Positions 1 to 7,421 of a stretch of 15,943 nt of DNA are shown here, piece by piece; positions within the stretch are counted from its first letter, which is position 1, and each line of letters begins with the position of its first letter. The notes beneath the pieces were generated by a model, which was given only the letters and a program-made list of their open reading frames with translations, was not told the origin of the DNA and did no database searches. A program made the position numbers and the translations under genes. The DNA comes from Planctomycetota bacterium (lineage in GTDB: Bacteria > Planctomycetota > Phycisphaerae > UBA1845 > PWPN01), in assembly GCA_020346805.1 (NCBI GenBank), contig CP070790.1, positions 3,898,702 to 3,914,644 of the forward strand, read 5' to 3'.

Positions 1-678
1 CCGCCGGCTGAATATAACCTGGTGGCCAAAGGGGCGGCCGGTCAACGAGGCGACGTATTCAGCTTCTGTATGTGTCCCGGCGGACAAATCCTGCCGACCA
101 ATGAAGTCGTCGATGCCGTTGTCACCAATGGCGCCAGCAGATCCAAACGCGAGGGGCCATTGGCCAACTGCGGTTTGGTGCTTACCCTCGATCCCCGTGA
201 AATGTTCGATGATCTTGATCCGTTTAAAGCCGTCGAATATCTGGAGAGGATCGAGCAAACCGCCTTCAAGCTTGCCGGCCAAAATTATCGCGTTCCCGCG
301 CAGCGAGCCTGCGATTTTGTGCAACATAAACCATCAGCCGGTACATTAGATACCAGCTACCCGCTCGGCGGGCAGTGGGCCGACATCCGTCAAGTGATTC
401 CTTCCGACGTCGCCGACGCTATAGCCAAGGCCATCGAACAACTCGATGTTAAACTTCCCGGTTTCGGCGGGCCGGAGACCCTGGTCACCGCCCCGGAGAC
501 CCGGGCCAGCAGCCCGCTGCGGATGACCCGTAACCGGCGTACCCGCCAATCCGCGTCCGCCCAAAACCTTTATCCCATCGGCGAAGGCGCCGGTTACGCC
601 GGCGGGATCGTCTCTGCCGCCATCGATGGCATGAAGACTGCTGAACTAATCATCAATCGATATAAACCAATTCCCTAA
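1..678 (+). CDS. FAD-dependent dehydrogenase (COG2509-like), C-terminal part
   Basis: The frame is open from base 1, so the gene starts outside the window; 225 residues remain of a family that usually has about 500. What is left matches the C-terminal part of the uncharacterised FAD-dependent dehydrogenases of COG2509. A Cys-rich FCMCPGGQI segment is followed by a VVTNGAS-type motif and by ETRASSPLRM. Near the end comes the FAD-closing segment YPIGEGAGYAGGIVSAAIDG. In this family that last block contacts the flavin. The substrate is unknown; a cytoplasmic oxidoreductase is inferred. The GTG at 22 lies inside the conserved domain and is not a start. It stops with TAA at 676-678, and a long gap precedes the next gene, so it is probably the last gene of its unit. 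Family is fairly sure, function is not. Confidence 0.8.
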   Translation, partial: PPAEYNLVAKGAAGQRGDVFSFCMCPGGQILPTNEVVDAVVTNGASRSKREGPLANCGLVLTLDPREMFDDLDPFKAVEYLERIEQTAFKLAGQNYRVPAQRACDFVQHKPSAGTLDTSYPLGGQWADIRQVIPSDVADAIAKAIEQLDVKLPGFGGPETLVTAPETRASSPLRMTRNRRTRQSASAQNLYPIGEGAGYAGGIVSAAIDGMKTAELIINRYKPIP

Positions 679-904
679 AACAAAGTAACTGCGACAGATC
701 CGGTCCCAGCGCTGCTTGGGAGTGCGGAAGTAGATCAGGTAGATGGTAGAACAAATTTATCTTACTCGAAAGAATAGATCTACAACCTAAATATCTCCAG
801 ACGGCCCGGACGGCGAATCCTACACTTTTGACATAGGTAAAAACACATCGGGACTGGAGGCAAACCTCTAACTGCTTTCTTGGGCATCTCTTGACGCGGG
901 TGGG

Positions 905-924
905 GTGTAAAGGTAGCTTATAAC
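905..924 (+). promoter_or_regulatory. 20-base motif shared with the region upstream of the P-type ATPase
   Basis: The segment ends in TAGCTTATAAC and matches 18 of 20 bases at 5040-5059, with mismatches only at the sixth and ninth bases. In both places it lies upstream of a plus-strand gene, 119 and 135 bases before the likely start codon. TTATAA inside it could be a -10 element, and TTGACG at 891-896 a -35, but the 21-base spacing is too long for a standard promoter. It may equally be a regulator site or a chance match. Confidence 0.25.
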
Positions 925-968
925 AAAGTGTTGACTAGTTGAGGTTTGGCCGATGTGGGCCCAGGGAA

Positions 969-997
969 AACCGCTCTGGTCGGGGCGGTTATTGTTT
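969..997 (+). terminator. hairpin followed by ATTGTTT in the purA leader
   Basis: AACCGCTC at 969-976 pairs with GGGCGGTT at 983-990, an 8-base stem with one G-T pair around a 6-base loop, followed by ATTGTTT. It has the form of an imperfect intrinsic terminator. It lies 53 bases before the purA ATG, so it could end transcription from upstream or act as an attenuator in the purA leader. The T-tract is short, so termination would be weak. Confidence 0.35.
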
Positions 998-1043
998 GAG
1001 TGCGTCTTGAACTGACGAACACTCTTTGCGAGAAAGTTTTGAC

Positions 1044-2342
1044 ATGGATTTCAAGAAACTGGGACATACGTGTGTGGTGGGCATGCACTGGGGAGACGAG
1101 GGCAAGGGCAAAATCGTGGACATGCTCGCCGAACACTACGACATCATCGTTCGCTACAACGGCGGCGGCAATGCCGGCCATACGGTGGTGATCGGGGATG
1201 AAAAATACGCATTCCACCTGCTGCCAGTGGGTGTGCTCAACGAAGGCAAGTTCGCGGTGGTCGGTCCGGGTGTGGCCCTGGATGTGGGCAGGATGCTGGA
1301 AGAGATCGAGACCTTGGCCGAGCGTGGTATCACCGTCGGCGATAACCTCAAGATCAGCGACCGAGCCCACCTGGTAATGCCCTGGCACAAAAAGCAGGAC
1401 CTATTATCCGAGGCGTCGTTGGGCAAGAAGAAGATCGGTACCACAGCCCGCGGGATCGGGCCCTGCTATGCCGACAAGATGCAGCGGGCTACCGCCATTC
1501 GTGTTATCGACCTGTTGAACACCGAAGTTCTGCGGGATAAGATTGCCGGCATCGCCGACTTCAAGAACACCGTCTTCTCGGCAGTATACGGCGACACCGA
1601 GCCTTTCGGCGCCCAGATGATTATCGAGGAATATAAGGATTATGCGGAGCGAATAGCGAATAACGTTTGCAATACGACCCAGTTTTTCCACGAATCGATG
1701 CAGGCCGGTAAATGTCTGCTTTTCGAAGGGGCCAACGGGACCCTGCTGGATATAGATCACGGCACCTTTCCTTTTGTGACCAGCAGCAGTACCTGTGCGG
1801 TAGGGGTTCCGGCCGGCGCCGGGGTTCCGGCCCGGACGGTACAAACCAATATCGGAGTAACCAAAGCCTACACCACACGGGTGGGGGCCGGCCCTTTCCC
1901 CAGCGAGCTGGAGGACGAGATCGGGCAATGCATTCGGGACCGCGGGCACGAGTACGGGACTACCACGGGTCGTCCCCGGCGATGCGGATGGTTCGACGCG
2001 GTGGCCGCCCAATACAGTGCCCAGCTCAGCGGCCTAACCCACGTAGCGGTCATGCACCTCGATACCCTCACGGGCCTGGAAAAAATAGGAATATGCACCG
2101 GGTACCAAAATGCGGACGGCCCGATCCCCGGATTCATTACCGACAGTTCGGCCCTGGAACAAGCCCAACCGATCGTGGAATATCTGCCCGGCTGGAAGGA
2201 GGAAATCAGAAAGGCCCGGTCGATCAACGACCTACCTCAGGCGGCTAGGGATTATGTGGATCGTTTGGAATCCCTGATTGGGGTGCCCATCGCCATCGTT
2301 AGTGTCGGTCCGGAAAGAACCCAAACTCTGATAAGAGCGTAA
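1044..2342 (+). CDS. purA: adenylosuccinate synthetase
   Basis: PurA joins IMP and aspartate, using GTP, to give adenylosuccinate, the first committed step from IMP to AMP in the cytoplasm. The 432-residue product has the usual length and all signature blocks. These are GDEGKGK at 17-23 (Asp18 corresponds to the catalytic Asp), GGGNAGHT around 40-47 (His46 the catalytic His), and RAHLVMPWHK. They continue with GTTARGIGPCYADK, FEGANGTLLDIDHG with TFPFVTSS, GVTKAYTTRVGAGPFP and GTTTGRPRRCGW. I chose the ATG at 1044 over an in-frame TTG at 1026, because 1044 places the protein start at the usual short distance from the P-loop-like segment. A purine-rich GAGAAAG lies 7 bases before it. It is followed after 113 bases by uppS, which seems to have its own promoter, so purA is probably monocistronic. 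Confidence 0.97.
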   Translation: MDFKKLGHTCVVGMHWGDEGKGKIVDMLAEHYDIIVRYNGGGNAGHTVVIGDEKYAFHLLPVGVLNEGKFAVVGPGVALDVGRMLEEIETLAERGITVGDNLKISDRAHLVMPWHKKQDLLSEASLGKKKIGTTARGIGPCYADKMQRATAIRVIDLLNTEVLRDKIAGIADFKNTVFSAVYGDTEPFGAQMIIEEYKDYAERIANNVCNTTQFFHESMQAGKCLLFEGANGTLLDIDHGTFPFVTSSSTCAVGVPAGAGVPARTVQTNIGVTKAYTTRVGAGPFPSELEDEIGQCIRDRGHEYGTTTGRPRRCGWFDAVAAQYSAQLSGLTHVAVMHLDTLTGLEKIGICTGYQNADGPIPGFITDSSALEQAQPIVEYLPGWKEEIRKARSINDLPQAARDYVDRLESLIGVPIAIVSVGPERTQTLIRA

Positions 2343-2420
2343 AATATCCGACGCCCAACCAGCGGTGCATGAAGAAAGACACGGAGATTCATTTATAGTA
2401 AACCGAATCTCGACTCAACT

Positions 2421-2449
2421 TTGAACGAGCAGTTTGACTTGAGTATTAT
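2421..2449 (+). promoter_or_regulatory. predicted sigma-70-type promoter of uppS
   Basis: TTGAAC at 2421-2426 and TATTAT at 2444-2449 are separated by exactly 17 bases, matching 5 of 6 consensus bases in each hexamer. Transcription would be expected to start about 7 bases after the -10, which is at or next to the A of the uppS ATG at 2456. The transcript would then be leaderless. No Shine-Dalgarno sequence is visible before the ATG, which agrees with this. Confidence 0.55.
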
Positions 2450-2455
2450 ATCGAA

Positions 2456-3229
2456 ATGGATCAAGAACCTCTAAATCCCGTGGAAGAACTTGGCCTGGAA
2501 CCCCAGCAACTCCCTCGTCACATCGCCATTATCATGGACGGCAACGGGCGCTGGGCGAATCTCAAAGGCCTGCCGCGAATAAACGGTCATATGGAGGGGG
2601 CGGCCAACGTCCGTAATATCATCATCCATTGCGCCCGACTGAAAATCGAAATTCTTACTCTCTACAGCTTCAGCGCGGAAAACTGGAAACGCCCCAAGGA
2701 TGAAGTCGAAGCCTTGATGGATCTCTATGTTGAATATCTGATCAAGGAACGGACAGAGATTATCGAGAACAACGTTCGTTTAATACAGATCGGTCGACGT
2801 GACGGATTGCCGGCGGCGGTGCTGCGTGAACTGGATACTACGGTACACATGAGCAAGGACAACACGGGCCTGAAACTGTACCTGGCGATTAACTACAGCT
2901 CTCGTAACGAGATTGTGGATGCGTGTCGTTTCCTGGCCCGCGAGGTTGAAGCCGGCCGACTAACACCCGACCAAATCGACGCACAACAAATAAACAATGC
3001 CTTGTATACGGCGGGCATCCCCGATCCCGACCTGCTGATACGTACCGCCGGTGAGATGCGGATCAGTAATTTCCTTCTCTGGCAGATCAGCTATTCGGAA
3101 TTATTTGTTACGGAGGTGTTGTGGCCCGATTTCCGCAAGGAACACATTAATGAGGCCATTTGCACGTATGCCGAGCGCGAGCGCCGATTCGGTGGGGTTA
3201 AAAGCGATATCCACAGCAACGACAAATAA
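2456..3229 (+). CDS. uppS: isoprenyl transferase (undecaprenyl diphosphate synthase)
   Basis: UppS is a cis-prenyltransferase that adds isopentenyl diphosphate units to farnesyl diphosphate, giving the C55 lipid carrier for peptidoglycan and other envelope polymers. It acts at the cytoplasmic face of the membrane. The 257-residue protein carries HIAIIMDGNGRWA at 22-34 (Asp28 is the Mg/diphosphate Asp), His45, and SFSAENWKRP at 71-80. Later come AINYSSRNEI around 144-153, RTAGEMRISNFLLWQ at 196-210 and LFVTEVLWPDF ending near 226 (Glu220 the second metal ligand). The usual RTGGE is RTAGE here, a mild change. There is no cdsA or dxr next door, although those are its common partners elsewhere. 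Its own promoter lies immediately before the ATG and a good hairpin terminator follows, so it looks like a single-gene unit. Confidence 0.96.
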   Translation: MDQEPLNPVEELGLEPQQLPRHIAIIMDGNGRWANLKGLPRINGHMEGAANVRNIIIHCARLKIEILTLYSFSAENWKRPKDEVEALMDLYVEYLIKERTEIIENNVRLIQIGRRDGLPAAVLRELDTTVHMSKDNTGLKLYLAINYSSRNEIVDACRFLAREVEAGRLTPDQIDAQQINNALYTAGIPDPDLLIRTAGEMRISNFLLWQISYSELFVTEVLWPDFRKEHINEAICTYAERERRFGGVKSDIHSNDK

Positions 3230-3317
3230 TACGAAATGAAAAAGTATATCAGCTTGACTAAGAACGTCTAACAAGATCAACGGTAAGGAGCGTAAAGGAA
3301 TTAATACTCAGAATCCA

Positions 3318-3350
3318 CCTCAATCCCCTCTTGGTAAGGGGAGAGGTTTT
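3318..3350 (+). terminator. intrinsic terminator after uppS
   Basis: CCTC at 3318-3321 and TCCCCT at 3324-3329 pair with AGGGGA at 3337-3342 and GAGG at 3343-3346, leaving two unpaired A bases and a 7-base loop. TTTT then follows at 3347-3350. The hairpin lies 89 bases after the uppS stop, in the gap between convergent genes. Its core resembles the CCCCTTGG...AAGGGG type of dispersed intergenic repeat, and a second such element is at 9084-9117. Confidence 0.65.
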
Positions 3351-3408
3351 GTTAGATGTTAATTCATCTTTACAAAATCACATTTGGCTATCTTTTTCCC
3401 ACCGTTTA

Positions 3409-3963
3409 TTAATCTGCTTTAATGCATTGGGCCTTTTTGATCATCGGCGGCTTGAGAGGGAGAGACTGCTCTCCGCCCATGGCCGGATTTTTACGGGTTT
3501 CGACATCTTCGATGCGATGCATCACGTCTAATCCCTCAATCAGCTGTCCGAACACACAATATCCCCACCCATCCTGGCCCGGATAATCCAGAAATGCATT
3601 ATCCGCGACATTGATGAAAAATTGTGAGGTTGCTGAATGCGGATCTGCGGTTCGAGCCATAGCGATGGTACCGCGTCTATTTTTCAGGCCGTTGGCGGCT
3701 TCATTTTGAATCGGTTCATGCAGACCCGCAGTTTTTTCCTTTGTCATACTGATAAATCCCCCACCCTGAATCATGAAATCAGAAATAACGCGATGGAAGA
3801 TGGTTCCGTCATAGTAACCTTCATCCACATAACTCAAAAAGTTTTTCGCCGTAATGGGGGCCTTCGCCGCATCGAGCTCGAGAACCATCTTTCCCCATGA
3901 TTCGGTATCCTGGGTAATTTCTAATTCGACGCGCGGTGTGTTGGAAACATTATTTTCGGCCAT
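3409..3963 (-). CDS. cyclophilin-type peptidyl-prolyl cis-trans isomerase, no signal peptide
   Basis: Cyclophilins speed the cis-trans isomerisation of X-Pro bonds and so help proteins fold. This 184-residue protein is one cyclophilin domain with a short polar N-terminus and no signal peptide, so it is probably cytoplasmic. Visible active-site elements are FHRV (Arg58), FMIQGGG at 63-69 (Phe63 and Gln66), AMART near 101-105, SQFFINV at 113-119 and WGYCVFG at 133-139. The ATG at 3963 is preceded by GGAG 10 bases upstream. It lies downstream of a second cyclophilin gene on the same strand (107-base gap) that is roughly two-thirds identical over the domain by eye. The pair therefore looks like a tandem duplication. 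Its 3' end faces uppS. Confidence 0.93.
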   Translation of the reverse strand: MAENNVSNTPRVELEITQDTESWGKMVLELDAAKAPITAKNFLSYVDEGYYDGTIFHRVISDFMIQGGGFISMTKEKTAGLHEPIQNEAANGLKNRRGTIAMARTADPHSATSQFFINVADNAFLDYPGQDGWGYCVFGQLIEGLDVMHRIEDVETRKNPAMGGEQSLPLKPPMIKKAQCIKAD

Positions 3964-4070
3964 TTAGTTAAACTCCAATTGTGTTTCACTTCCCAAGTAT
4001 TTGCCAAATAAGGTTATGGTTATTGTCGAGACAGAGATATCAGGGCAAGGTCTCATATCCGAGTTAACAA

Positions 4071-4817
4071 TCAATTCGCTTTAATCCGATAAGCCTTTTT
4101 AAGCACGGGTGGATTAATCGGCTGAGATATTTCTCCTCTTTGATCGCGGCGTGTTTCGATGTTTTTAATACGGTCTACAACGTCCATACCCTGAACCACT
4201 TTACCGAACACACAGTAACCCCAACCATCCCGACTCGGATAATCCAAGCCGGTGTTGTCCACGACATTTATGAAAAACTCTGAAGTTGCGGAGTGGGGAG
4301 CGGGTGTTCTGGCCATGGCAACGGTACCCCGCTTATTCTTCAGGCCGTTCTTGGCCTCATTCTTAATAGGTTCGTGTTGACCTTCGGTTTTCCGTTTAAA
4401 TCCACTGACATACCCACCTCCTTGAATCATAAAATTAGGCATGACGCGATGAAATATAGTTCCGTTGTAATAACCTTGATCAACATAACGTAAAAAGTTC
4501 TTGACCGTAATGGGTGCTTTGACGGCATCCAGTTGGAGAACAATCTTACCCCATGATTCGGTACCGAGGGCAATTTCCAAGCCGACACGCGGCGTAGGGT
4601 CGTCTTTTGCGGTTTCGGGCGCACCAGTGTTAGTTGGCTTTTCAACTTTTTTAGCCGGTGTGGGTGTTGGGGCAGGTTTTTGCTCATCTTTGACCGAAGC
4701 CCCTGGTGGTTTGGCGGACGCACTATCTATCCGGGACGAATCCGATCGATTGTCACATGCTGTTGCGGTCACGATCAAAGCTATACAAAACAGATCGATC
4801 AACCTATTAGGTATCAT
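4071..4817 (-). CDS. cyclophilin-type peptidyl-prolyl isomerase, probable lipoprotein
   Basis: This is the exported partner of the cyclophilin beside it. Residues 1-20 form a hydrophobic signal sequence ending in ATAC, with Cys21 as a possible lipidation site. The lipobox is not ideal, having Ala-Thr-Ala before the Cys. A low-complexity linker rich in Pro, Thr, Lys and Ala follows (about 22-74), and then the cyclophilin domain (about 76-248). Active-site elements FHRV (Arg124), FMIQGGG (Phe129, Gln132), SEFFINV and WGYCVFG are kept, so it should be active on proteins in the periplasm. Asp22 follows the Cys; in E. coli Asp at that place favours retention in the inner membrane, but whether this holds here is unknown. 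GGAG lies 9 bases before the ATG. It is divergent from the metal ATPase. Confidence 0.9.
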   Translation of the reverse strand: MIPNRLIDLFCIALIVTATACDNRSDSSRIDSASAKPPGASVKDEQKPAPTPTPAKKVEKPTNTGAPETAKDDPTPRVGLEIALGTESWGKIVLQLDAVKAPITVKNFLRYVDQGYYNGTIFHRVMPNFMIQGGGYVSGFKRKTEGQHEPIKNEAKNGLKNKRGTVAMARTPAPHSATSEFFINVVDNTGLDYPSRDGWGYCVFGKVVQGMDVVDRIKNIETRRDQRGEISQPINPPVLKKAYRIKAN

Positions 4818-4946
4818 GTCTCAGATCTCCATCGGTTAAAAATCATTCATTTACGAAACAAACTAATGTAGTAGATAACTCAGGCCCTTACTAGCAGGAT
4901 TACGCAACTTGGTGAGTGGAATGATAGATGGTAGGATCATACAATG

Positions 4947-4963
4947 CAATAATGTAATTATTG
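4947..4963. promoter_or_regulatory. perfect 17-base palindrome, possible operator
   Basis: CAATAAT at 4947-4953 and ATTATTG at 4957-4963 are exact inverted copies around GTA. The AT-rich, dyad form resembles operators of Fur-family or other small metal-responsive dimers, and it sits 231 bases before the start codon of a metal-transporting ATPase. No regulator gene is visible nearby, so the link to metals is inference from position only. Confidence 0.35.
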
Positions 4964-5039
4964 GTGTGATACTGAAACCGCATTTTCTTAGATGATTTCC
5001 AGCAAAATTCAACAGTGACCGCTACTTCAGGGAACCGGC

Positions 5040-5059
5040 GTGTATAGATAGCTTATAAC
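5040..5059 (+). promoter_or_regulatory. second copy of the 20-base motif
   Basis: It matches 905-924 at 18 of 20 bases and ends in the same TAGCTTATAAC. It lies 135 bases before the ATPase ATG, much as the first copy lies 119 bases before purA. No -35 box is seen at normal spacing. Confidence 0.25.
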
Positions 5060-5194
5060 GCTGAATTCAAACCCAAGACAGATTTGGTCGTATGATGTAA
5101 TATATTCAATCCCCTATAGGTCTACAATCAGGTAACCGGCGGTTTTGGTGGCCGATATCCCCTGTTAATCAAATAGTTTAGGACGGATTAAACG

Positions 5195-7183
5195 ATGGCA
5201 CACGGCAAACATTTAAAAGAATCGATCGAGGCCCAGACCACTATGTCCAGCCTGCTGGTGATCGCTACGCTGATGGGCGGTCTTTTAGTGGGGAATTCTT
5301 TTGTGGCGGGGTGGATTTTCGAAGATCCGCGTTATTCGGACATTTTCGCTTTGTTCGGTGCGATTCTGTTGGGAACTCCATTGGTTATCCATGCCCTCAA
5401 GCATCTGCTGGAAGGCGAAATGCACATGGACGAACTGGTAGCCATGGCGGTAGTAGCGGCGATTGCCATCCAGAAATATCAGGTGGCCGGGATTATTGCT
5501 TTTTTCATGATCATATCGACGCTGATTGAAACTCGGACCGCTTTGGGTGCCCGGGCCTCGATTGAATCCTTGATCAGGATTACCCCGACCCGCGCCCATC
5601 GTCTTAAGGATGACGGTCAGGAAGAAGAAGTGGAAGCCAAACTTTTGAAACCCGGTGATATGGTACGCGTTCGTCCGGGTGATAACATTGCCGCCGACGG
5701 CGAAGTTATTTCCGGCGAATCCACGGTTAATCAGGCCAACATTACGGGTGAATCTTTGCCGGTGGACAAAAGCATCGGCGATGAAGTTTTCAACGGCACC
5801 AACAATTTAACCGGCATGCTGGACATACGAGTAACCAAGGCCGGTGCGGAAACCACACTGGGTCGGGTTCAGAAGTTGATTCTGGAGGCGGAAAAAACAA
5901 AGATCCCGCTGATGCGTTTGATCGACAAATACGCCGGTTGGTACACCCCGACGATTTTGATGCTGGCGGGGATCGTGTGGTTTTTCAACAAACAAAGCGA
6001 CGAAGGGATGACGCGGGCCATTACCATGCTGGTGGTGGCCTGCCCTTGCGCCCTGGTATTGGCCACCCCGACGGCGATGGTGGCGGCATTATCCTGTGCC
6101 GCCCGTCTGGGAATCCTGGTCAAAAATGTGATTACCCTGGAAGGGGCCCGCAATTTAACCGCAGTTATGTTCGACAAGACGGGAACGCTGACCACCGGGG
6201 AATTGTCGGTCACACAGATGAAACCGTCGCCCGGCATCGAGGGATCGGATTTGCTGCGGACGGCGGCATCGGCGGATCAAATGTCCAAACACCCCAATGC
6301 CCGTGCGCTGGCTGCGGTGGCGACCAAGGCACAACTGAAGCTCACCAAACCGGAACAATTTGAAGAGGTAACCGGCAAAGGGGTACGAGCCCGCTTCGAG
6401 GGCGAGGAAGTTCTGGTTGGCCGGCCGACGTGGCTGAAAGAACGAGGCGTCGATTTGAGCCTGACCAACGATCCTGACTTCAAGGAGCCGGAAGGTATCA
6501 GCGTTCTGTATGTGTCCCGGGGTGGGAAATTACTGGGCTGGATCGGTCTGGAGGACCGCACGCGGGATGAGGCCCGCGAAGCCATCCACGAACTGCGTGA
6601 GATGGGAGTTCGGGCATTGACGATGGTTACGGGGGACAAGCAATCGGTTGCCCGGCGGGTTGCTGCTGAGATGGGTTGCACCGACGTATATGCGGAGGTT
6701 CTGCCGGCACAGAAACTGCATCTGGTTGACGAATTGAAAAGCAAGGGCCATAGGATTGCAGTTATCGGAGACGGGGTTAACGATGCCCCGGCGTTGGCGG
6801 CGGGCGATTTAGGTGTGGCGATGGGGGCAGCGGGGAGTGACGTAGCGATCAACTCAGCCAGTATCGCCCTGATGAATAACGATCTTCGCAGGCTTCCCTT
6901 TCTGATTAGTTTATCGCGCGAGACGACCAAGGTTATCTGGCAAAACCTGTTGTTTGGTGCGGGTTTCATCGTGACCCTCGAAGTATTGGGGGCCATAGGG
7001 TGGCTCCGGCCGACACCGGCGGCAATCCTTCATGCCGTCGCCAGTATTGTGGTGATATTCAACTCGGCCCGTCTGGTTCGTTTCGGCGAGCATCTGGAAA
7101 CCGCGTCCCTGAGGCCACCCGGAAAGGCAGGCGACCGTATCGAACCCGCAGGGCCAATGGCGGCGGCACCGATTCCTGCATAA
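5195..7183 (+). CDS. heavy-metal-transporting P1B-type ATPase, CPC type
   Basis: An inner-membrane pump that uses ATP to move a transition-metal ion, normally outward. The 662-residue protein has four N-terminal membrane segments (about 17-42, 47-70, 79-93 and 95-112). Next comes the actuator domain with TGES at 184-187, then two segments around the metal motif CPC at 283-285. The phosphorylation site is DKTGT (Asp327), with SKHP at 364-367 in the nucleotide domain, GDGVNDAP at 525-532 and two final segments. It has no N-terminal metal-binding (HMA) domain. The last membrane segment carries an ILHAVAS...NSARL pattern. It lacks the Lys and Asp of Zn/Cd pumps of the ZntA type and the MxxSS of Cu pumps, so I leave the metal unassigned. 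The ATG at 5195 has only a weak AGGACGG upstream. It stands alone, with no chaperone or regulator beside it. Confidence 0.93.
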   Translation: MAHGKHLKESIEAQTTMSSLLVIATLMGGLLVGNSFVAGWIFEDPRYSDIFALFGAILLGTPLVIHALKHLLEGEMHMDELVAMAVVAAIAIQKYQVAGIIAFFMIISTLIETRTALGARASIESLIRITPTRAHRLKDDGQEEEVEAKLLKPGDMVRVRPGDNIAADGEVISGESTVNQANITGESLPVDKSIGDEVFNGTNNLTGMLDIRVTKAGAETTLGRVQKLILEAEKTKIPLMRLIDKYAGWYTPTILMLAGIVWFFNKQSDEGMTRAITMLVVACPCALVLATPTAMVAALSCAARLGILVKNVITLEGARNLTAVMFDKTGTLTTGELSVTQMKPSPGIEGSDLLRTAASADQMSKHPNARALAAVATKAQLKLTKPEQFEEVTGKGVRARFEGEEVLVGRPTWLKERGVDLSLTNDPDFKEPEGISVLYVSRGGKLLGWIGLEDRTRDEAREAIHELREMGVRALTMVTGDKQSVARRVAAEMGCTDVYAEVLPAQKLHLVDELKSKGHRIAVIGDGVNDAPALAAGDLGVAMGAAGSDVAINSASIALMNNDLRRLPFLISLSRETTKVIWQNLLFGAGFIVTLEVLGAIGWLRPTPAAILHAVASIVVIFNSARLVRFGEHLETASLRPPGKAGDRIEPAGPMAAAPIPA

Positions 7184-7260
7184 CCTGTCAGCTATCGGAC
7201 TATTGAAGCCCAACAGTTTGTCGTCTGCATGGGTGATAATCCGATAAACACAATCTGACT

Positions 7261-7266
7261 TATAAT
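7261..7266 (+). promoter_or_regulatory. possible -10 element of motA
   Basis: A consensus TATAAT lies 156 bases before the motA ATG, in the 238-base gap after the ATPase gene. The hexamer 17 bases upstream (AATCCG) does not resemble a -35 box, so this is a weak call. Nearby TCCGATAA at 7240-7247 recalls the sigma-28 -10 sequence but has no matching -35. Confidence 0.3.
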
Positions 7267-7421
7267 CCTGTATTTATTACCAGATACATTTGAAGGCGGT
7301 TGTGGAGCCATTGCCATCCACGGACGATAAGACCAACGGTAATTCGTTTTTTTTCGTCGGAAGGGAGGTGGTGATACGCGCCGCCCCCTGTACCGGCCGA
7401 AGTCTGTTTGAGGTGCTTGAT

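Larger units (their letters stand above)
679..1043. other. 365-base intergenic region upstream of purA
   Basis: I see no gene on either strand here. The region holds a small hairpin at 704-721 (TCCCAGC paired with GCT-T-GGGA, one bulged base) just after the dehydrogenase gene, without a T-tract. It also holds a TTGACG at 891, a segment at 905-924 that recurs upstream of the metal ATPase, and a stronger GC-rich hairpin at 969-990. A short TAGATGGTAG segment near 741-750 also recurs near 4925-4934. The long non-coding leader suggests that transcription of purA starts well upstream of its ATG. Confidence 0.5.
4818..5194. other. 377-base divergent intergenic region
   Basis: No gene is visible on either strand. 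The region separates the lipoprotein cyclophilin (leftward) from the metal ATPase (rightward), so it should hold promoters for both. It contains a perfect 17-base palindrome at 4947-4963, ATGAT/ATCAT arms around 4921-4940, and the 20-base motif shared with the purA upstream region at 5040-5059. I could not find a pair of standard -35 and -10 boxes with normal spacing for either gene. Confidence 0.5.

Noticed and set aside
918..1388. 156-residue open frame on the minus strand opposite purA
   Set aside because: It runs antisense through the conserved start of purA and its translation shows no domain; it is a shadow of GC-biased codons.
1404..2012. 202-residue open frame on the minus strand opposite purA
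   Set aside because: Fully inside purA, in low-complexity Gly/Pro/Arg-rich translation, with no motif and no start signal.
6277..6996. 239-residue open frame on the minus strand opposite the ATPase
   Set aside because: Antisense to conserved ATPase motifs; Ser/Arg/Pro-rich composition is typical of shadow frames.
7238..7247. TCCGATAA as a sigma-28 (flagellar) promoter for motAB
   Set aside because: The -10-like core fits, but the positions 11 bases upstream do not resemble TAAAGTTT.
7290..7421. In-frame N-terminal extension of motA from a TTG
   Set aside because: The 44 extra residues do not resemble MotA, whereas ATG 7422 has a GAGG and begins with the family-typical MDLATFIGL.
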